DNA of 64,000 nt from the NCBI GenBank assembly GCA_030374805.1, contig JARGSG010000037.1, positions 434,001 to 498,000 of the forward strand, read 5' to 3'. Below the pieces are notes generated by a model. That model searched no databases. It was given only the letters and a program-made list of their open reading frames with translations, and was not told the DNA's origin. Below are positions 20,404 through 31,481 of this stretch, piece after piece. Each line of letters starts with the position of its first letter. Positions within the stretch are counted from its first letter, which is position 1. The position numbers and the translations under genes are program-made. The DNA is from Gracilaria gracilis. Taxonomy: Eukaryota > Rhodophyta > Florideophyceae > Gracilariales > Gracilariaceae.

Positions 20404-21366
20404 CTAGCCCTCATATGGCATCAGTGTCTCCATGTCATCAGCAGTTATAGTCTTGCAAAAGTTGGGAGCTACCATAACCAATTTTATCCCACCAATTCGT
20501 TTGACACATACTTGTTCACTCGAAGCAACACACTCAAAACTTGGCTGGCAAGGGCGCTGTGTGCATCTTCCAGAAACTGCGTTGGGTTCCTCCATCTCGT
20601 AGCAGTCACCGCCTCTTCTTTCAGTAAGTTTGCAAGCACAGAAGCCGCTAGACCCGTCATCATCACTGCTCCCGCTTACTTTCTCCGAATCATCCACTTT
20701 GGAGTTGTCACCATCACCCTTCTCTGGATCACCCTTTGGCGAAGCACATTTCTCGCCCCCAATCACAAAGCGGACGAAGACGGCACCAGTTGGTTTCTGC
20801 TGATTTCCAGTAAGCCTTGAAATGAAGGACGCTTCGCTGTCAAACTTGTTTGTTGTAGTGCCCGTCTTGCTTGCTAAGTCCCAGTGGCAAAAAGTATGTG
20901 TAACGCCGGTTGTCCCATCTTTGTATGTAACAAGAGCATTCCATGCTTGTTTCTCCCACTTCTCCCATCCGTGATGACCTTCGCGGACGGTGAAACGATC
21001 AACTCCAGTTTTATAAGTTTCCTTTCCCCACTTGATAGTTGCCATCAAGCCTGCCAGTTCCCCAAACCTCTTTAATTTGAATGCCACAACATCATTTTGA
21101 ATAAGAAACAGTCTGATGTAACTTGGAGTAATACCTGCCTTTCTTTTCCTTATCCCGTTCACAAAAAGAACAACTCTTCCGCTGTATGCAGAGAATTTGA
21201 TGACTGCATGACTTCCATGGAGAAACCTTGCAGTCGGCTTCAGGGAAGGAAGAACACCAGATGAATTACCAAAGGTGCCGTTGTACAATGACCCCCAAAA
21301 AGCCCGACCTTGAACGGCGGTTAAGTAGGTGACAAGCAAACAGATAAAGCTTATGGATGACTTCAT
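20404..21366 (-). CDS. Secreted acidic-family protein without repeats, solo copy 2
   Basis: 320 residues from ATG 21366: signal peptide MKSSISFICLLVTYLTAVQG then RAFWGS. Family domain with LFVNGIRKRKAG, DVVAFKLKRFGE, MATIKWGKETY, TGVDRFTVREG, TFCHWDLASKTG, SEASFISRLTG and FVIGGEKC; short acidic/serine linker (DDSEKVSGSSDDDGSS); eight-cysteine C-terminal domain (FCACKLTERRGGDCYEMEE to PNFC) ending LMPYEG. It is the most diverged of the five members, yet the domain order and every C-terminal cysteine are kept, which argues that it is functional. No cysteine-rich partner nearby. Role unknown. Confidence 0.8.
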   Translation of the reverse strand: MKSSISFICLLVTYLTAVQGRAFWGSLYNGTFGNSSGVLPSLKPTARFLHGSHAVIKFSAYSGRVVLFVNGIRKRKAGITPSYIRLFLIQNDVVAFKLKRFGELAGLMATIKWGKETYKTGVDRFTVREGHHGWEKWEKQAWNALVTYKDGTTGVTHTFCHWDLASKTGTTTNKFDSEASFISRLTGNQQKPTGAVFVRFVIGGEKCASPKGDPEKGDGDNSKVDDSEKVSGSSDDDGSSGFCACKLTERRGGDCYEMEEPNAVSGRCTQRPCQPSFECVASSEQVCVKRIGGIKLVMVAPNFCKTITADDMETLMPYEG

Positions 21367-21501
21367 CTCTGATTCTTCGCCGAAGTTAGTCAGTTAAAGT
21401 GCGAATGCTGACGAAGGCGAGCTGCAGATATCAGGGACCGAGACGGTTGAAAGCGTTGAGTTGGAAGGGGCGGATGGTGAAGACACCAGCAGATTGCCCT
21501 C

Positions 21502-21509
21502 GTTTTATA
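21502..21509 (-). promoter_or_regulatory. TATA box of solo acidic gene 2
   Basis: TATAAAAC on the minus strand, 136 bp upstream of the ATG. Confidence 0.5.
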
Positions 21510-22452
21510 GTACTCTGTCGAAGCTCTTCACTCCACTGCACAATAATCTAATAATCTAATGCGCTCTCTTTGCTCATGATGTAGGATGCTCGTATTCATT
21601 GCTCCAAGTAATACGCTTGAAGAAAGAAAAAAAGCATACCCCTAGCATCAGAAGATGTTTGAGGAAGAAATTTCAGGCTCCGATATCCCTCCACAAGAAC
21701 AGATTCTACAGATGATTTGATTCCAAAAGACTGAAGCTCGAAGCAGGAGTCCAAGGAGTCGATGGATATCCTACGACTCTCGCGAATTATTTAAACACTT
21801 GATTGCACGGACAATTGCAGCCACGACGACAGAAACAGTAAAATGTACATCACTGTCCTTGTTCTCCTCGCTATTACTGCGAAACATCTGAAGACAATTT
21901 GTTGGTACACTGAAGCAACTGCAGCCTAGGAGTATGTGCAAATGCAGCACGAATGGCGGATGCGCAGTTAAGAACTTGTGTGAAATATCCGAAGCAAGAC
22001 ATGATAGAGATTGATAATGTAGAAGTTCCAGACAGGGGTCAAGCAAATTACCGGATGGTACGAACAATTCCCTAGATGGTTTGGTTGTTCCAACTCTGAT
22101 GCTTCTTACGAAGTGTGGTTATGGCAGACCACACATCCCAAAATGCAGACCACCGCTTGAATGCCTAGTACGTAACAACTGGCTAAAAACGCATTTCTTC
22201 CAAATGAGTGAGGTCTGCTTGAAACAATTTGAAAGTCATCATAAGCATGAGCAAGAACTTGCGAATAAACGTGGCATGCAGGAAAGGAAAAACTAATTCT
22301 ACAAGTGTGGAACTTTTTCGAATAGAGGCTTCTTTCGACAGTTCACGATCGCAGGCGTAATAGTGCGTTTCAGGCTGCCCGACTAGCTTGACGCGTACTT
22401 AGGGTGGTCGGTGATGAAAGTGGCGTTCTACATACAAGCAGTGTTGAAGGAT
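21510..22452. other. Intergenic, no gene seen
   Basis: Only short frames without recognisable content. Confidence 0.45.
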
Positions 22453-23649
22453 TCAACTGGAGCCTAGAACATATTCCCATATAGCGACGTAGTGCAAACC
22501 ACCGCCCAACAGAACAGCAAGATGCCAGATAACGTGCATCATAGGGCGCTTCTTACCCAGGAGGTAAAACACAATACCGACGGAGTAAACAACTCCTCCC
22601 CAAAAAACGAGTTGCAAGGCGCCTCGTTGCATCCTCTCAACAAGCGTGGTCGCCGAGAAAGATCCCAACCAACCCGTAAGTAACGCGAAAAGTGCACGGC
22701 TACGATTGGTTCCCAAACCGCGAATACTGCGATAAATACCGATAAGAGCGCAACTCCACACGCTAAACAGGGTGATAGGGCCACGTAAAAACAGGGGTTG
22801 TAGGGTATATCGCACGACAAACGGCGTGTAGGTACCAGCGATAAGCAGGAAGATGGAGCAATGATCGGCTCGACGCATGCATTTTGACGCCGCAGGGCGT
22901 CGAAAACAGCTGTGATACACGCAACTCGACGTGAGCAAAGTGAAGAGGGAAAATAGAAAGACGACAACACTAGTGAGTATCGGAACAGAAGTGCGCAACA
23001 AAATTGCGCGCCGCAGCATCAACGCAGCGCCAAATACAGACACTACGGCGCCCACACCATGTGTGAGCGCATTGAGCGTCTCGACGACGACCAGGTTGCC
23101 GCTAAGATCGACGTGTAACGGCGGCAGGTTGGCATCCCGTAGCGCCAAATACTTGTGGACAATATGCACGCCACGTTGATTTGCGCGGTTGTTGGACAGA
23201 TCTAAATGAAGCAAAGCAGAAAGCTGACCGGAAAGAAACGGTGCGACGGCAGTAGCAGCGCGTCGATCAAGCCCGGTGGAGGCCAGATTCAAGCGACTGA
23301 CTCGAGAACGGGGCGCATTCGCCAAGGCGGAGAAAATCGCGACGAACGACGACACATCCAGCGACACACCGGCTAGACTGAGCGCAGTGAGTTGCTCGTG
23401 CGACTGCACAACCGATAACAGGGCGGAGAGAGCGCGGCTTGAGAGGGCGCTTACAAGCACCACGAGCTGTGTAACGTGCGCGAGAGTGACGGCGGCGCAC
23501 TGCTTGAAGAGCGGCTCCAGCAGCGTTAGCTGCGAGTCGGAACGAAGGTGAAGCGTGGTGGCTCGCGCGCGAAGCTCGTGCTGGAGCGAGACGTCCGGCG
23601 CGTGGCCGCGCTGGGTGCAGAGCTGCGCGTAGTGCTCGTACGGCTGCAT
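22453..23649 (-). CDS. Leucine-rich-repeat plus haemolysin-III/PAQR membrane protein
   Basis: 398 residues from the first ATG (23649, MQPYEHYAQL); the frame continues upstream only from TTG. Residues about 40-187 form ribonuclease-inhibitor-type leucine-rich repeats (LTALSLAGVSLD, RVSRLNLASTGLD, ALLHLDLSNN, LHVDLSGN). Residues about 188-398 form a seven-helix HlyIII/PAQR-like domain with ETLNALTHGVGA, SSCVYHSCF, RADHCSIFLLIAGTYTPF and HVIWHLAVLLGGGLHY, which contain the family's conserved Ser/His/Asp/His metal-site positions. PAQR proteins are membrane receptors or hydrolases for lipid-type ligands; bacterial members are often called haemolysin III without proof. No signal peptide precedes the repeats, so they may face the cytosol. 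The fusion of the two domains is unusual. Confidence 0.8.
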   Translation of the reverse strand: MQPYEHYAQLCTQRGHAPDVSLQHELRARATTLHLRSDSQLTLLEPLFKQCAAVTLAHVTQLVVLVSALSSRALSALLSVVQSHEQLTALSLAGVSLDVSSFVAIFSALANAPRSRVSRLNLASTGLDRRAATAVAPFLSGQLSALLHLDLSNNRANQRGVHIVHKYLALRDANLPPLHVDLSGNLVVVETLNALTHGVGAVVSVFGAALMLRRAILLRTSVPILTSVVVFLFSLFTLLTSSCVYHSCFRRPAASKCMRRADHCSIFLLIAGTYTPFVVRYTLQPLFLRGPITLFSVWSCALIGIYRSIRGLGTNRSRALFALLTGWLGSFSATTLVERMQRGALQLVFWGGVVYSVGIVFYLLGKKRPMMHVIWHLAVLLGGGLHYVAIWEYVLGSS

Positions 23650-24493
23650 TGCGCGAGTGGGACAAGGAGCGAACGGAGGCGCGCGACGACGCCAAGAGCG
23701 AGGTGCGCGGGAACTCGGAGCGGACGGGCAGGCGCTGATGGAGGGATGCAACGTTTTTGACAAGACACGTGCGAAGGTGCGTTGCTAGCGTCGCTGCTGT
23801 AAAACCTTACGATACATATCGGGCGCGCGTTCCACCGGCGCTTGCGATGCGCTGCGCCAGTTCCAAACGCGACGTGTTGCTGGCGATTAGTTTTGATCTG
23901 CGGCGGTGAGAAGTTGTAGCGCCTGGACGCGCCGGCGCGCGACGCCAATTCCGTTGCGCCACAATCTCGCGACGGCCATCGACGACATACATGTACTCGT
24001 GAAGTTAAGAACAAGTCGAGAGCGTACAAGCTGGAGTTACCCCGCCATCTCGCGACCGCGTCACAGGCGCGATACGCGCGCGCAGCAGCTCCCGCTTCGC
24101 AGCGAGCACGAGCGAGCGTCGCCGTGGTGGCGGGCACGCTCAACAGCGGCCCGTCACATACTATGAAGACAAACGCGTGCGCGCAGGTAACCCTCTGTCC
24201 CGACAAGGCACATGCGCTGACAACCCTACGCTACGTCACCTTTAGCTCCCTAATTACGCGCAATAACGATCGCCCTGCTCCAAATACAAGGGGTAAGGGG
24301 TTAACCTTTCCGAACACAGCACCGTCGCTTACCCAAAACTCTCAAAACTTACTCGTCAATCGTTGCAGTTTAACAAGTCAACCACATCGTCAATAGCAAC
24401 GATAAACGAAAGCCGAAAAAAGCAACCCCACACAGCCCCGTCAAACCAGTGTCCAGTCCGGGCCAAGGTCCGTCCCACCGTACATACAAGCGC
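23650..24493. other. GC-rich intergenic region between two minus-strand genes
   Basis: Promoter region of the LRR/HlyIII gene and 3' flank of the next gene. Long open frames (such as 23526-24206) reflect high GC and overlap the upstream gene in other frames. Confidence 0.45.
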
Positions 24494-26350
24494 TCACTTC
24501 GGCCGTGACCGCGATTTCAATGATTGTAAATAAGCCTCAGAAATCACCATGTCAGCCTGTCGTAGTGTCTTCTTCTGTTCCAGACTGTCTCTTCTGATCG
24601 CCACGATAAGCTTTTGCTGCCAGGCAACCACATCATCCACTTTTCTCACAGCCTCAGCCACAATCGTCTTGTGCACCGTGCCCTTGATGCCGGACGTCCT
24701 TCCCTTTCGTGGCGAGATCCATTCCCCCAAAACACCATGCTCAGCAGAAGATGTACTTACGATCTTCTCCTCCACCAAGTGGGGGCCATGAGTGATCACC
24801 ACACCATACAGTTCATTAATCTCAGCCCACAGTTTCCGGATCTGTGACCATGTTCGAACGCGATGAAACCCAAGCCTATTCAACCCAATGCCTCTCCTAC
24901 CCTCGTTGCCAAACAACGATGATGACGATCGTTTCTCCGACATCTCCTGATGTGTGCTCCGCGAAGAAGATAATACCGACGAAGCCTCGGTGCAAAGAGA
25001 GTCAATATCCAAGAGAACCGCCCGCTCCAACTGAGCATCATTGCCCTGTTGCATTACGCTTTCTTCCAAAGAACAGTTGTCAAAAGGTTTCATGTGCGGA
25101 CTGACCGGGCTCGCAGACAGTCTATCCGCGTCTCCAAAGTCGTGGTGCGTACTACGTATGCTGGATATACGCGGTTCTGACATGGGGTCCACGTCGGCGC
25201 CACCAATTGAGCCAGAGCTCTTTGTAGACGCTGACAGTTTTCTGTTTCTCTTGAACGTCTCGCTCAAGCGTAAACGAGGCTCACTCTGCGCGGCCGTCCG
25301 TTCATGAACGCTGCTAGAACGATTTGCCCACAGAGGTTCGGACGCTATAGGGGAAACGTTCTGCACGGCCGAAGCATTATATGACAGAGCTCGCTTGACG
25401 ACAAATGGGATTCGACGGTTGTCACCCCCGCGTTGTGGCAAGGAGCGTTGCGTGGGGAGAGTTCGTCCTCGGTTGGTTTGTCGGTCGGAACGAGTGTTAC
25501 TTCTATCTGCCCTGGTGGGGGCCCGGTCAGTGCGAAGCCACGCGTTGGTCGACGACTTGGATTGGTCAGTGGAAGAATGAGCGAACGGATTAATGGAAAC
25601 CCTTCGAGCGGCGGAGGAGCGTCGCGAGGTATCGTGCGTGAAGGAGCTAACTCGCGGCGCGCGCGACGGAACATATGCAGCAGGCCGGTCCGAAGGTTCG
25701 GATGCGTTTTGTGTGGCACCGCGGTTCAAGTGGGTGACCAGTGTATACAAGGCGGACAGTTTGGAAACAAGCGTGGTGAGCAAGTGCTGAATGCGCACCT
25801 GGTCGTGTAAGGTACAGCGAATGTGGTCAACCAAAGTGACGATGTGCTCGCGTCGAATGTGAAGCGCTCTGAGGCGAGGCTCCACGGACGGCGCATTGGT
25901 GCCGTGGAAGTGCTTGGCCTCAATGACACGCATGCGTGTTCGCGCATGCTCAAGTTGTCGAGATTGTTGTGTGATGCGATCCAATCTGGCGGTGCATTTG
26001 GAGAGCGCGAGCGTCAGCACTCTATGGTTGGCAGGCTCGGATTCGATGATCATGTGTTCCAGTCGGATGCGGATGACTTCTTGACGCTCGCTTTGTTGAT
26101 CCAACTGCACGTTGGCCAGCACGACGGCGGCCAACGCGGCGTATTCATCGCGGACGGCGCGGCGATGAAGCTGCGAGGACACGGCCTCGGCGGTGTGGAA
26201 GGGCGGACGGGAGGCCGGGGTGAACGGCGTCTCCGATGACACGGTGGAGGCGGCGGAGGATAGCGACGCAGACGGCGCAAACGAGCGGTAGCGATGGTGA
26301 GGACTAGGCGGAGACGGCGGGCGTCTACTCACGTACTGCGCGTAATTCAT
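24494..26350 (-). CDS. Unknown coiled-coil protein
   Basis: 618 residues from the first ATG (26350, MNYAQYVSRRPPSPPSP); above it the frame begins only with GTG. Not recognised. The N-terminal 60 residues are Pro/Ser-rich; about 60-230 is Leu/Arg/His-rich and likely helical or coiled-coil (VIRIRLEHMIIESEP, ALHIRREHIVTLVDHIR); about 230-480 is low-complexity Ser/Arg/Thr, probably disordered and phosphorylated; the last 120 residues are again helical (SQIRKLWAEINELYG, AVRKVDDVVAWQQKLIVAIR) ending SLKSRSRPK. No signal peptide or membrane segment. The layout suggests a scaffold or cytoskeletal protein, but no function can be assigned. Confidence 0.65.
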   Translation of the reverse strand: MNYAQYVSRRPPSPPSPHHRYRSFAPSASLSSAASTVSSETPFTPASRPPFHTAEAVSSQLHRRAVRDEYAALAAVVLANVQLDQQSERQEVIRIRLEHMIIESEPANHRVLTLALSKCTARLDRITQQSRQLEHARTRMRVIEAKHFHGTNAPSVEPRLRALHIRREHIVTLVDHIRCTLHDQVRIQHLLTTLVSKLSALYTLVTHLNRGATQNASEPSDRPAAYVPSRAPRVSSFTHDTSRRSSAARRVSINPFAHSSTDQSKSSTNAWLRTDRAPTRADRSNTRSDRQTNRGRTLPTQRSLPQRGGDNRRIPFVVKRALSYNASAVQNVSPIASEPLWANRSSSVHERTAAQSEPRLRLSETFKRNRKLSASTKSSGSIGGADVDPMSEPRISSIRSTHHDFGDADRLSASPVSPHMKPFDNCSLEESVMQQGNDAQLERAVLLDIDSLCTEASSVLSSSRSTHQEMSEKRSSSSLFGNEGRRGIGLNRLGFHRVRTWSQIRKLWAEINELYGVVITHGPHLVEEKIVSTSSAEHGVLGEWISPRKGRTSGIKGTVHKTIVAEAVRKVDDVVAWQQKLIVAIRRDSLEQKKTLRQADMVISEAYLQSLKSRSRPK

Positions 26351-27379
26351 GGCGAAGCGAAAGGCGAGTGCAGCGGCGGGAGCAACGGCGGGAGCAACGG
26401 CGGGAAGACGGTGAACGGCGAACGGTAACAAGCACGAAGCGCAAGACACGCGGCGGGCGGGGCGCGAAGCGAAGCGCCTTTGAGTGCAAGGCGGGGACGG
26501 GTCGCGGCTGTGGCGCAGCAGCCGTCAAGGCGGCATGCATAATTTTAAGGCGCGCAATGCGGGTATGGTATGATACGCGTCAAACGTAGCAGCGCAGGCG
26601 GCGGCTGCAAGCGGCGCTCAACGCCTCGCGCGCGCGCCAGCTCGTGTTGCGTCGAGCGCGCCGCCACTTGCCTCGGTGGAATGGCGCCGCCGCAGCGTAT
26701 AGCGCTCGCGCGCGTGCGCCACGCGTGTCGCTTTTTTGGGCGCGCCTGATGGCTTGTCATGACGCGGCCGCCCGCCACCCCGGCCTCCCCCCCCTCCCAC
26801 GTTGTGCCGCTTTGGTCGTGTTCGATACCTTTACGTAGTCCCGCAGTTGTTGTCCGCACTAACTTTAGATATTACCGCCGCCGCCGCCCGTCCTTCCTCC
26901 GTCTCGACTCTCGAGTACACTCGTTTTCATGTACATGTGCACTATTTGATCATGTTCTCCTTCTCTCCTGTCGCCCTGCCAACACTTTACTTCCCGCCGT
27001 CTATGTGCCACGCCTATCCTCCCTCCTCGCCTTCAAATCAATCAAGACACAGTACAACGCTACGCCTTCCTCATGGCAGCTCACCTACAGTACTTAACGA
27101 GAGGTGAATCCGTGGCTATTAGCGCTAGCCTTGCTAACCCTCCACTGCCAAGTACCAAACATATCACCGTATCTCGTGTCCCATCACAAATCGCCCCTTT
27201 CTTGAAGCGCTATCGATGTAACTTACCGCGGATATGCAAGTACACACGCTCTCATATGCAATGAATCATTGTACAACAGCTTACTCTCCAAATCATTTAC
27301 AGATTGCTTTACCTGACATTCACGGTGATGGCACGCTCCGACAACCTTTCCGACTAATCCATCCACATTGGTTTCACGC
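26351..27379. other. GC-rich then AT-rich intergenic region
   Basis: Promoter region of the coiled-coil gene, with G-rich repeats of GGCGGGAGCAAC at 26375-26400. Frames here lack recognisable content. Confidence 0.4.
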
Positions 27380-28565
27380 GGCTGATGAGTGCCCATTTTG
27401 TCCAACAAATCCATCTCCATCCATGCAGTGCAACGGCCTTGTACGTTCCCCTTGCGAAGCATGCAAGCACAACGGCCATTTTCTCTGTCGGGTTGATAAG
27501 ACGTCGGAGAGGGTGGAGAAGATTCACGTGTGTATACGTGAATGAGGATTTGAATTCATACTTTCTCGACGTTCAATATGGTTGAGGCCGCAGATATGTT
27601 CATCCGCATCTCAACGTGATTCTGAAATCATCTTGTTAACGTCCACATATCCTTATATGCAAAGGCATTCGCTTTCTCTCTGCTTTCCATGTCTTTGCGC
27701 AAACACGTACATCTCAAAGAAAGGCTGCAATGGATTCCGCCTCCCCGCGGTGCAGCTGGATAGCAGATCGGGCGTGAACGCGGCCCCGATCCGTGAACCG
27801 AATGGATCCATCAACCAGACTCGGGATGTCCTCAAACTCGCATGGGCAGCCGGCTCACCGGTCGCCTCTCCGGACTCGGAATGTCGCCAAACTCGGCCAC
27901 GCGATCGGCCAGCTTGCCGATCGCCATCACTGACCTGGGTGGTACGTCGCCAAAAAGGCCCCCGGCTAGCTGCACGGACGCAGCGGGCCACAAGCCGATC
28001 ATCGAAGAACGGTCCTACAGTTGTTTCCCTGGCTTTCCCTCTACATGGAGTGATCACTCCTACGGAGGCAACCGTGTAGGGGTTTTCTGCAGGGGTTTCC
28101 TCGGAGAATTTATTACGCATTTACCTAGGAGCGGAGAACGATGTGAAGCCACTGGCTGTTCTCTCATCTAGTCTCGCCAACGAAAGGAGGATTGGATGGA
28201 AGAATGCCGTCATGATCTCTTATACGACACAATTGGTACTAGCAGAGCGCCTTGTCGTGGCGTGCCGCTCTGCCGACGAGCTCTTGAGACGATGAACGAA
28301 TGGTGCAGGTGAGAAGGACAATGAGTGAAAAGGCGATAAACGTCGGTAGCGAAATGCTCACGCTGTCGAGAACACCTTAGAGGTTTAATGGTTCCTTTGG
28401 AAAACAATGTAGTCGCTAAGTGAGCGTAACACGGTTGCAGATTCGCAGCCAGTGATTAGGTTTTCGTTAGGAAGCATTATAGGTCGTTGGGGGTATTTAG
28501 CAAACCTCATGCGTTACGAGGAATCAGCGTACGCGCTCATAATATAGAAGAGAAGAAGATATCAT

Positions 28566-28595
28566 CGAGATCCGTACTTACAAGTACGGATCTCG
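28566..28595. repeat. 30-bp perfect palindrome
   Basis: Two 14-bp arms (CGAGATCCGTACTT and its complement) separated by AC. Confidence 0.9.
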
Positions 28596-29432
28596 GGGAT
28601 GCCTTCTTCGTGCTTTCATTGAGATGTTAGTACACTTACGAACATACTAGTGGACGTCCGGAACACTTTCATGTTGTTTTTCCTGCCTATAATGGTTTCA
28701 TTCCAAACCCGAAGTGGCTATGACGAGGGTGCCTCTTTCCCTGTCGAGAAGGATTGGTGTTCCTGACATCGTTTGCCTCTTCGTGGCTGTCAAATAACAA
28801 AAAAGCAAACAACGTCCCTTCTATACTCAGTCACACGTCAAACGTTATATGGGGACCCGGCTTTCAGCGTTTCCATGTCGCTCCTTCACAATTGAAATGA
28901 CGCTACTTTTTGTTGGATTCCAGTTCAGTTCAGGTTGACTGTTTAACCCCGAATATGTCTCGAAATGCCCAACACAACATATCATCTACTCGGGTTTCTT
29001 CCTTGCCTTTGCCCACACAGGAGTTTGAGTTTACTTGGTAGATGTGTTGGTATCATTGCTCGGGTGGAGCGTGCTAGAACAAAGCCACAGTCGATAATGA
29101 TTCACAAAGGAAAGAAATAAAAAGTTTAATCGATCCAGCACAAGGCTGATGTTCGCAGCGTGTCGTACGATGGGTCGCAGTCAAAGACCTCAAACACTAC
29201 CATACGGTATTGTTGCCCCAAGCGCAGATGTCTACATACTGAAAATGTTAAACCCCTCCAGAGCAACGACAGAAACCGCCTCTGTAACCTGTCTGGCCAG
29301 GGTATCGAGTTAATGCTCGATTGTGAATAGCGCGTGCAACGCTCTATTCACCAGCAGGACGGAAGGAGGAAGATCCGTCAAACGAGTTGAGGATTTGGTG
29401 TGAAGCCATGTGGGTGGGAGCTTTTAAACCTG

Positions 29433-30169
29433 TATAAAAGGAGCTCTACTCGCCCATCATGGGATGCCCCCCCTCCTCCCGTCCCGCACTATTTCGCTTC
29501 TCGTCCATTTGTCCAAACACCACCCCCAGAGAAGAGGGCACCCCGTGCACCCTCTGAAATACTTCCTCATGGAGGAACATTTTCAGCATCCCTGCACACT
29601 ATCGCCTCTAAAGCCTCATGTTGAAAGGCCTCCTCTCCTCGCTCTGTTCAATTAAGAACTTCCCCCTCGGACCCGTCCCCCGGAGAAGAGGCCCCCGTGC
29701 CCCGTGGAAGGTAAACTTCCCAATGCCCCGCACGTTTGCAGAAAGGAACTGCGAAAGAAAAAACAACCAGAAATAGCGATAGCAGGAAAACAGAGGACAA
29801 TGTTAGTCATCGAACAGGGTGGAAAAGAAAATGACCAGATCGGGGAAGGAAACAGTGACGTACATGAAGAACGAATGGAAAAGAAAGGAAAGATGGAGAA
29901 AAACAGGATGGTTGAAAGTATAGTTGATGGCTGGAGAATTGGTGACGGATGATTGAATGGCTGATGGTTGGAGTGGTTGAATGGCTTTTGGTTGAATGGT
30001 TGATGGTTGAATGGTTGATGGCGAATGGTTGAGTGGCAGATGGTTGAAGGTTCCACGGTTGACGGCTGGATGGCTGGTGGCTGATGATGGTTAAGAAGCA
30101 GAAGAGTAAAACGTTGATGATAGTTTGAAGGCAGGGGGCTGATTAGCAGCAACTTTCCCTCCTTTTATA
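29433..30169. promoter_or_regulatory. Module with inward-facing TATA boxes, unit C
   Basis: TATAAAAGG on the plus strand (29433-29441) and TATAAAAGG on the minus strand (30161-30169) face each other across about 740 bp. The same arrangement occurs at 48751-49570 and 58545-59318. A minus-strand ORF of 47 codons from an ATG at 29589 (MLKMFLHEEVFQ, stop at 29446) has a 49-codon counterpart in unit A with a 6-bp in-frame insertion, but its stop is lost in unit B. No product can be named. Confidence 0.4.
29935..30075. repeat. Minisatellite, unit C
   Basis: Tandem, imperfect units of about 14 bp built on TGAATGGTTGATGG. Units A and B have different repeats at this place. Confidence 0.8.
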
Positions 30170-31451
30170 CTGTTCTGGATGGCTTCTCTTGTTCTCGTCT
30201 CAGTCAGACTCTCGGCTATTGCCGATGATTCTGATTGAGTGAGTGAAGTTAGTGTTCGTGGCAGACAATCACTGGTGGAACCTTGAGAATGGCGAGTTGT
30301 GCATTTGGGTAACACGCATGGCTTCGAATTGAACTTAAAGAGCAGAGATTGAGATTATGGCGGGCCACGATTCTTTTCTCTGTGAACGCTATGTCACATA
30401 CCGCGTGACGCATTGGCTCCAAAATGGCCAAAGGTATTCTTTAGCTCTCTGCACAAAGCCAAAAGGTTTCCCATGATTACATAGGAGTTACGAAGCTTTT
30501 TTGAGTCATGGTTCCAGAGTAATGAAAGATGTTGGTGCGCAACTGCAGGCCGGCCGCTTAACGATGTGGAATAAATGTCTCAAGTCGCCCAAAGAGAATA
30601 CATGTCAAGACGATTGAGCTTGCTCTCAGTGCGTCTGTCGGTTGTTCTTTGTGGCTAGCACTATTAAGAAAGGGCTTTAAAGAGCGCATTACTGACAGGC
30701 CTTTGTTGTTGCTATAGAACAATTCTTTCAACTCGTGTGTGCCTCCCGGAAAGGGTTGGCTCTGCAGCAAGCCTGATCGGCTGTTCAGTGCATACGTGTA
30801 GTAGCAAACGCAGTTGAAGGTTCCAGGGATAGTTCTGAATTTCACATTGCACTGCGCAACAGATGTTCACAACAGTTAGGTGAACGCCTGATGAATTAGC
30901 GATGGAAGCATCGCCAGTTGGAGTTCCGACTTCAACTCTGGATGTGATTGCAAAGGCGAGCTCATGATGAGAATGAGAATTCACTTAGTGCAGATCAAGG
31001 AGCGCACTCTCCTGTACACGCATTGATCCGTGTGATGATCCTGCATTGCTGTCGGATACTTTTGGGAACCAACGCTGTATTCCCATAAGTTGCATATGTC
31101 TTGTTACCTTCGCTTACCAAAAACCCAGGTGTTGACCCGCAGGGTCAAGCTCTCACACCTTTGTCATTCCCTCGTTCGCCAATAGATATGCAAGAATACC
31201 GTAGAGAAAATACAAGTAACTTCACGAGTTAATCAGCTGACGGATTCTTGCAAATGACCTTCTGAAAGGTATTAAACCCGTGGACTGAGATAAAACTAAA
31301 ACAATGCTCGTAGATTAACAACCGTCTGCGAATTACAAGAGATACATACCTACAAGGAAGAATTTGATGATTCCAAGCCCAATCAGCTCCAAGCGTTCCA
31401 AGAATAACTTAAAAACTTAGTCTCACTGCGTAACTTCACAGCAAATGTGCA

Positions 31452-31459
31452 GTATAAAT
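31452..31459 (+). promoter_or_regulatory. TATA box upstream of tRNA-like repeat copy 2
   Basis: TATAAATT about 30 bp before the repeat body, below the conserved CCAATCAGCTCCAAG block at 31381. Confidence 0.5.
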
Positions 31460-31481
31460 TGCGCCACTTACTACAATCCTC

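Noticed and set aside
27582..28120. Overlapping 155-165 codon frames on both strands
   Set aside because: No ATG context, domain or relative; both strands open, so likely GC-driven.
29935..30075. CRISPR array
   Set aside because: Short tandem repeats without unique spacers of constant size in a eukaryotic setting; no cas genes.
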